Source: Candidatus Coproplasma stercoravium
Lineage (GTDB): Bacteria > Bacillota > Clostridia > Christensenellales > Borkfalkiaceae
Direction of reading: 5' to 3'
NCBI GenBank assembly: GCA_018713165.1
Contig: DVFR01000035.1
Coordinates: 1-51,793 of the forward strand
Length of the DNA stretch: 51,793 nt
A program made the translations under genes and the position numbers. A model generated the notes under the pieces. The model saw nothing but the letters and a program-made list of their open reading frames with translations. It did no database searches and was not told the DNA's origin. How positions within the stretch are numbered: the stretch's first letter is position 1; each line of letters opens with the position of its first letter. Shown piece after piece: positions 48,935 to 51,793 of the stretch.

Positions 48935-49086
48935 CGTATCGCTTGAAAAAAATTTCAGATATATGTCAATAATTAATGGCGGGAGCGTTTGCCGCGCGGC
49001 GTTTCACTCACTTTTTATACCGGTATCACGCCGTATTTCTGCCGCAGTCAAAATGCGGTGATATAATCGCCGCAATAAAATACATA

Positions 49087-49728
49087 ATGAAAGTTGCAAG
49101 GTCAATGGAAGACGTTAAAGAGCGGAAGCTTAAATTTTCTTATCTGGTAATACTTTTTGTTTTTATTTCCTTTTTGGGCTGGTGCGGGGAAACGTTATAT
49201 TTTTTGCTGCGCTGGGACGATTTTACCGACAGGGGCTTTCTCACGCTTCCGCTCTGTACAATATACGGTTGCAGCATTATGGCGATATATCTGATAATTG
49301 GAACGCCGAACAGGGGGAGGCTTAAACCGCTCTTTGTGCGCGCGAAGAAGCTTTCTCCCGTTTTGCGCGCGGCGGCGTACGTCGGGCTGTATATTCTGTA
49401 TTTCGTCGTTGCCGCACTCATTCCCACGATTGCCGAATTTGTTACGGGGCTGTTCTTCGATAAGGTTTTCGGAATAACGCTGTGGGATTACGGTTACAGC
49501 GATTATAATCTGTTCGGTTACGTCTGCCTTGAAATGTCGGTTCTGTGGGGCGCGCTCATAACGCTGGCGATGGGGGTGGTGTGGCCTCTGCTCGAAAAGC
49601 TCGTTCTGCTTATCCCGCCGAAAGCGGCAAAAAAAGTTGCGTCCGCATTCCTTATTTTAATTGCCGCCGATTTTGTGTTCAATTTTTCATATCTTCTCAT
49701 AAAAAAGTATCGTTTTGTGCTTTTTTAG
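49087..49728 (+). CDS. CmpB-like putative ABC transporter permease
   Basis: A 213-residue membrane protein of the ABC_trans_CmpB family. Five or six membrane helices and the family phrases ISFLGWCGETLYFLL, DRGFLTLPLCTIYG, TGLFFDKVFGITLWDYG, and YNLFGYVCLEMSVLWGAL. Its true function is unproven; the permease name is inherited from annotation and no ATPase is adjacent. A TATAAT lies at 49062-49067. The start at 49087 is preferred to earlier codons because it follows this box, but the ATG at 49105 is also possible; no ribosome-binding site is seen. Confidence 0.85.
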   Translation: MKVARSMEDVKERKLKFSYLVILFVFISFLGWCGETLYFLLRWDDFTDRGFLTLPLCTIYGCSIMAIYLIIGTPNRGRLKPLFVRAKKLSPVLRAAAYVGLYILYFVVAALIPTIAEFVTGLFFDKVFGITLWDYGYSDYNLFGYVCLEMSVLWGALITLAMGVVWPLLEKLVLLIPPKAAKKVASAFLILIAADFVFNFSYLLIKKYRFVLF

Positions 49729-49748
49729 GCATATCGTTTAATCTTTTA

Positions 49749-49785
49749 AGGCGGCGGGGCGGAAAATTTTTCCGCCCCGCCGCCT
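49749..49785. terminator. Bidirectional terminator
   Basis: A stem of about 18 bp (AGGCGGCGGGGCGGAAAA and its complement) between the convergent permease and acetyltransferase genes. Confidence 0.92.
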
Positions 49786-49790
49786 GATGT

Positions 49791-50249
49791 TTATCTGTGT
49801 TTGCTCATCTTGTCCCAGCACAAAAAATCTCCGTTTTCGGCCTCCATGTTCAGATATTCAGTTTCGGTATAGCCACGCTTTTTATAAAGTCCCTTCGCGG
49901 GAAGCGAGGCTTCAACGATAACTTCATCAACAGTTTTAAAGAGCTCCTGCTCGGCAAATTCAACCAGCGCTCCGCCAAAGCCCATGCCCTGATATTCGGG
50001 CAGAACGTACAGCCTCTGTATCTCGTTGCCGCATAGTGTAGCCGTCCCCGCGGCAGTACCGTCGGGAGCGTAACAAATGAACACCTTTCCATCAGAAATA
50101 TCCTTTGCAACAGCGTCCTTGCTGTGGTAGTCAAGAAAAAATTTAACCGCGCCGCTCGGGTAATAGCGGGGGTAAATTTCGGATATGGTGGTGTGCGTTA
50201 TTTTAAATACTATTTGTAAATCTTTCGGTTCGGCTTTTCGTATTGTCAT
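49791..50249 (-). CDS. GNAT-family N-acetyltransferase
   Basis: A 152-residue acetyltransferase using acetyl-CoA on an unknown substrate. Seen: the N-terminal MTIRKAEPKDLQIVFKI, the motif A strand and pyrophosphate loop IQRLYVLPEYQGMGFGGALVEFA, and a motif B helix with LPAKGLYKKRGYTETEY. It has its own promoter at 50280-50308 and a short leader; no strong ribosome-binding site is seen upstream of the ATG. Confidence 0.9.
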   Translation of the reverse strand: MTIRKAEPKDLQIVFKITHTTISEIYPRYYPSGAVKFFLDYHSKDAVAKDISDGKVFICYAPDGTAAGTATLCGNEIQRLYVLPEYQGMGFGGALVEFAEQELFKTVDEVIVEASLPAKGLYKKRGYTETEYLNMEAENGDFLCWDKMSKHR

Positions 50250-50279
50250 TTCTATGCCATTTCATTTTTGCTTTTGAGT

Positions 50280-50308
50280 ATTTTATCATATGCCAAAACA
50301 AAAGTCAA
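50280..50308 (-). promoter_or_regulatory. Promoter of GNAT gene
   Basis: On the minus strand TTGACT (50303-50308) and TAAAAT (50280-50285), spacer 17. The rest of the gap up to 50503 shows only a small AACTCA/TGAGTT hairpin near 50405-50424. Confidence 0.85.
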
Positions 50309-50503
50309 GAGCGGTCTTTGTTTTTTGTGACGCTTACGAAACAAACTTTTTCGGGGCGTTGTGGTGAGTATTCCGTTAATTGTGCTTGCTGCATTGTTTG
50401 GAATAACTCACATTATTATGAGTTGTAAAAACGCAACAGGTGGATAAAGCGCCATAATAATTGTTTTTCTGTAAAATATTTCTTACAAGCGGCATAAAAA
50501 CGC

Positions 50504-50532
50504 TTGAAATTTGGCGCGAAATGTTATAAAAT
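50504..50532 (+). promoter_or_regulatory. Promoter of tRNA-Ser
   Basis: TTGAAA (50504-50509) and TAAAAT (50527-50532), spacer 17, ending 11 nt before the tRNA. Confidence 0.8.
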
Positions 50533-50543
50533 CTAATGGCTGT

Positions 50544-50633
50544 GCAGAGATGGCGGAGTGGTCGAACGCGCACGACTCGAAATCGTGTTACGTGGGAACA
50601 CGTACGGGGGTTCGAATCCCTCTCTCTGCGCCA
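50544..50633 (+). tRNA. tRNA-Ser (anticodon CGA)
   Basis: A 90-nt class II tRNA with encoded CCA: acceptor GCAGAGA/TCTCTGC, anticodon loop CTCGAAA with CGA (reads UCG, serine), a long variable arm (TACGTG/CACGTA) and T-arm GGTTCGAATCC. Confidence 0.95.
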
Positions 50634-50663
50634 TGTTTAGTGGATAAAAATGCTGTCCACTGC

Positions 50664-50702
50664 AAAAACCCTGAAAAACGGTAAGTTTTTCAGGGTTTTT
50701 TG
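50664..50702 (+). terminator. Terminator after tRNA-Ser
   Basis: Perfect 16-bp arms (50664-50679 and 50685-50700) with a GGTAA loop and a T-run. The rest of the 301-bp gap to the TetR gene holds only an AGTGGA/TCCACT hairpin before it and no gene after it. Confidence 0.9.
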
Positions 50703-50862
50703 CTGTTTTTCAGGCAAAAACGAGGCTTTTACGCATATTCAAAACAGGTTTCGATTTTGTGCTGTCTTTTGACCGTTTTTCATGCAAAACAGGACTTGAA
50801 CCCTGCGATTTTTTTACGACCAAATTTTATTTCGAAAATTTCTTAAAATTGCTACGAAATTC

Positions 50863-50922
50863 TTGACAGAAGAACAGCATATGATTATAATGATAATTGA
50901 ATTATCGGTAATCAGATTATCA
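50863..50922 (+). promoter_or_regulatory. TetR promoter with overlapping operator
   Basis: TTGACA (50863-50868) and TATAAT (50886-50891), spacer 17. GATAAT (50892-50897) and ATTATC (50901-50906) form a palindrome directly after the -10, with a third half-site GATTATCA at 50915-50922. The placement over the start site fits autorepression. Confidence 0.75.
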
Positions 50923-50934
50923 TAGGAGGCAGAC

Positions 50935-51549
50935 ATGTCGGTTGCGGATAGAAGTATCGACCCGCGCATCATGGAGAGCGCGAAAGAGGAGTTTCTGCAA
51001 AAGGGATTTTTAGATGCGTCCTTGCAGGAGATCTGTAAAAACGCGGGCGTGACCACGGGTGCGCTGTACAAGCGGTTCAAGGGCAAGGAAGAGCTTTTCT
51101 GCGCGCTGGTGGAGAGCACTGTACAAGACCTCGAAGAGGTAGTGCGGCAAAAATCCGTCCTTCCCGCCACGCTCACGGACGAACAGCTCAAAAAGGCGTG
51201 GGACATGGACAGGGAATATATGCAGTGGTGGTTCGACTATCTCTACGACCGCTACGACGAAATGCGACTGCTGCTCGTCTTTTCGGACGGGACGAAGTAT
51301 GCAAACTTCGAGCACGAATGGGTGGAGGGCATGAGCCACACAACCTATGCGTACTACAAGGAGGCGCAGAGGCGTGGACTGACAAAGACGGACATCTCCG
51401 AAAAGGAAATGCACGTCATGCTTTCGTCCTTCTGGACGGCGATCTGTGAGCCGCTCATTCATGGGTTTACAAAGGAGGAGGCAGGGCGCATATCCGACCT
51501 GATGTGCGGACTGTTCGACTGGTATAAAATGCTCGGTTTCGAGCGGTAA
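50935..51549 (+). CDS. TetR-family transcriptional regulator
   Basis: A 204-residue repressor. Residues 1-55 form the helix-turn-helix domain: IDPRIMESAKEEFLQKGFLDASLQEICKNAGVTTGALYKRFKGKEELF, a classic TetR pattern. The C-terminal ligand domain is all helical and aromatic-rich (YMQWWFDYLYDRYDEM). AGGAGG precedes the ATG. Palindromic half-sites overlap its promoter. An ABC exporter gene begins 79 nt downstream, so the regulator probably controls that exporter in response to a drug-like or toxic ligand. Confidence 0.93.
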   Translation: MSVADRSIDPRIMESAKEEFLQKGFLDASLQEICKNAGVTTGALYKRFKGKEELFCALVESTVQDLEEVVRQKSVLPATLTDEQLKKAWDMDREYMQWWFDYLYDRYDEMRLLLVFSDGTKYANFEHEWVEGMSHTTYAYYKEAQRRGLTKTDISEKEMHVMLSSFWTAICEPLIHGFTKEEAGRISDLMCGLFDWYKMLGFER

Positions 51550-51587
51550 ATTCTGCCGCCCGCAGTGGCGGCAATTCTTTTGGTATA

Positions 51588-51607
51588 TTGTTCGCATATG
51601 CGAACAA
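51588..51607. promoter_or_regulatory. Perfect 20-bp palindrome before ABC gene
   Basis: TTGTTCGCATATGCGAACAA is fully self-complementary and sits 20 nt before the exporter start, just before its ribosome-binding site. It is a candidate operator; its half-site differs from the GATAAT sites upstream of the TetR gene. A GCCGCC/GGCGGC hairpin (51555-51572) precedes it and may be a weak terminator. Confidence 0.6.
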
Positions 51608-51627
51608 ATAAAAGTATAGGAGGCTGT

Positions 51628-51793
51628 ATGATAAAAAGTATCTTGAAGTACGCGGGTAAGTACAAGATTCTTACCATTGTGGCGACGATCATGGTTGTCA
51701 TAGCAGTGGCGGCGCAGATCTTGCCGTACATATTCGCGTATCAGATCATCTCGCCGCTCATTGCGGGCGAGAGCATTCCGTGGCAGTTCGCTG
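51628..51793 (+). CDS. ABC exporter, N-terminal part (cut by window end)
   Basis: The first 55 residues of a protein that continues beyond the window: MIKSILKYAGKYK, a first membrane helix (about 14-36, ILTIVATIMVVIAVAAQILPYIF), then AYQIISPLIAGESIPWQFA. This is the typical start of an ABC transporter fusing a membrane domain with an ATPase domain (MsbA/LmrA-like). AGGAGG at 51618-51623 supports the ATG. The ATPase domain is not visible, so the class is inferred from the N-terminus and the adjacent TetR gene. Confidence 0.75.
   Translation, partial: MIKSILKYAGKYKILTIVATIMVVIAVAAQILPYIFAYQIISPLIAGESIPWQFA

Overview
The window comes from a Gram-positive, endospore-forming anaerobe of the class Clostridia, most likely an uncultured gut lineage of medium GC. 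Evidence: a spoVAC-spoVAD-spoVAE cluster, a reverse rubrerythrin, consensus sigma-A promoters with 16-17 bp spacers, strong Shine-Dalgarno sites on many genes, and Firmicutes-type families throughout (DegV, CmpB-type permease, SipW). No taxonomic marker gene is present, so the family cannot be named.

Layout. (1) 1-about 5.4 kb: AT-rich end of an integrative element with a TnpV-like protein, small accessory ORFs and three overlapping large serine recombinase genes; the middle one has no catalytic domain. A tRNA-Thr(CGT) gene follows. (2) 5.8-13.9 kb: chromosomal housekeeping genes (esterase, MurG-like glycosyltransferase, PAP2 phosphatase, lipoprotein, class II aldolase, M29 aminopeptidase, GAPDH). 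(3) 13.9-15.2 kb: a repeat-bearing gap and an AT-rich membrane-protein gene behind a G8 tract and a 29-aa upstream ORF. (4) 15.3-24.1 kb: YchF, ArgS, a gap holding seven consecutive hairpins, HAD phosphatase, rubrerythrin, a 20% cysteine protein, a Nudix-SDR fusion, ThyA-FolA and a ZIP transporter. (5) 24.1-32.6 kb: an SDR followed by the SpoVA genes for dipicolinate transport, a CoA-disulfide-reductase/rhodanese protein, a YihY protein, DegV, and RidA beside threonine ammonia-lyase. (6) 32.6-47.2 kb: a large surface/matrix locus. (7) 47.3-51.8 kb: M32 carboxypeptidase, CmpB-like permease, GNAT acetyltransferase, tRNA-Ser(CGA), a TetR regulator and the start of an ABC exporter.

The most interesting region is the surface locus at about 33.25-46.9 kb. 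It has a consensus promoter, a leader of about 700 nt with a G9 tract and stable hairpins, three secreted TasA/camelysin-like proteins, a membrane protein with a cytoplasmic domain and an external beta domain, an ER-type (SipW) signal peptidase, a 2341-residue secreted beta-solenoid protein, and a small membrane protein whose cytoplasmic tail carries three DP-x-TGLP repeats. I infer a SipW-processed extracellular fibre or matrix system in which the peptidase matures the three subunits and the giant protein is an adhesin or scaffold. Copies of a roughly 110-bp terminally inverted repeat bracket the locus and lie between its genes, which suggests it has been assembled or moved as a unit.

Other patterns: several genes have a -10 box only 6-12 nt before the ATG and no Shine-Dalgarno site (probable leaderless mRNAs), and a motif containing ACRCATAGTACT recurs in three intergenic regions.
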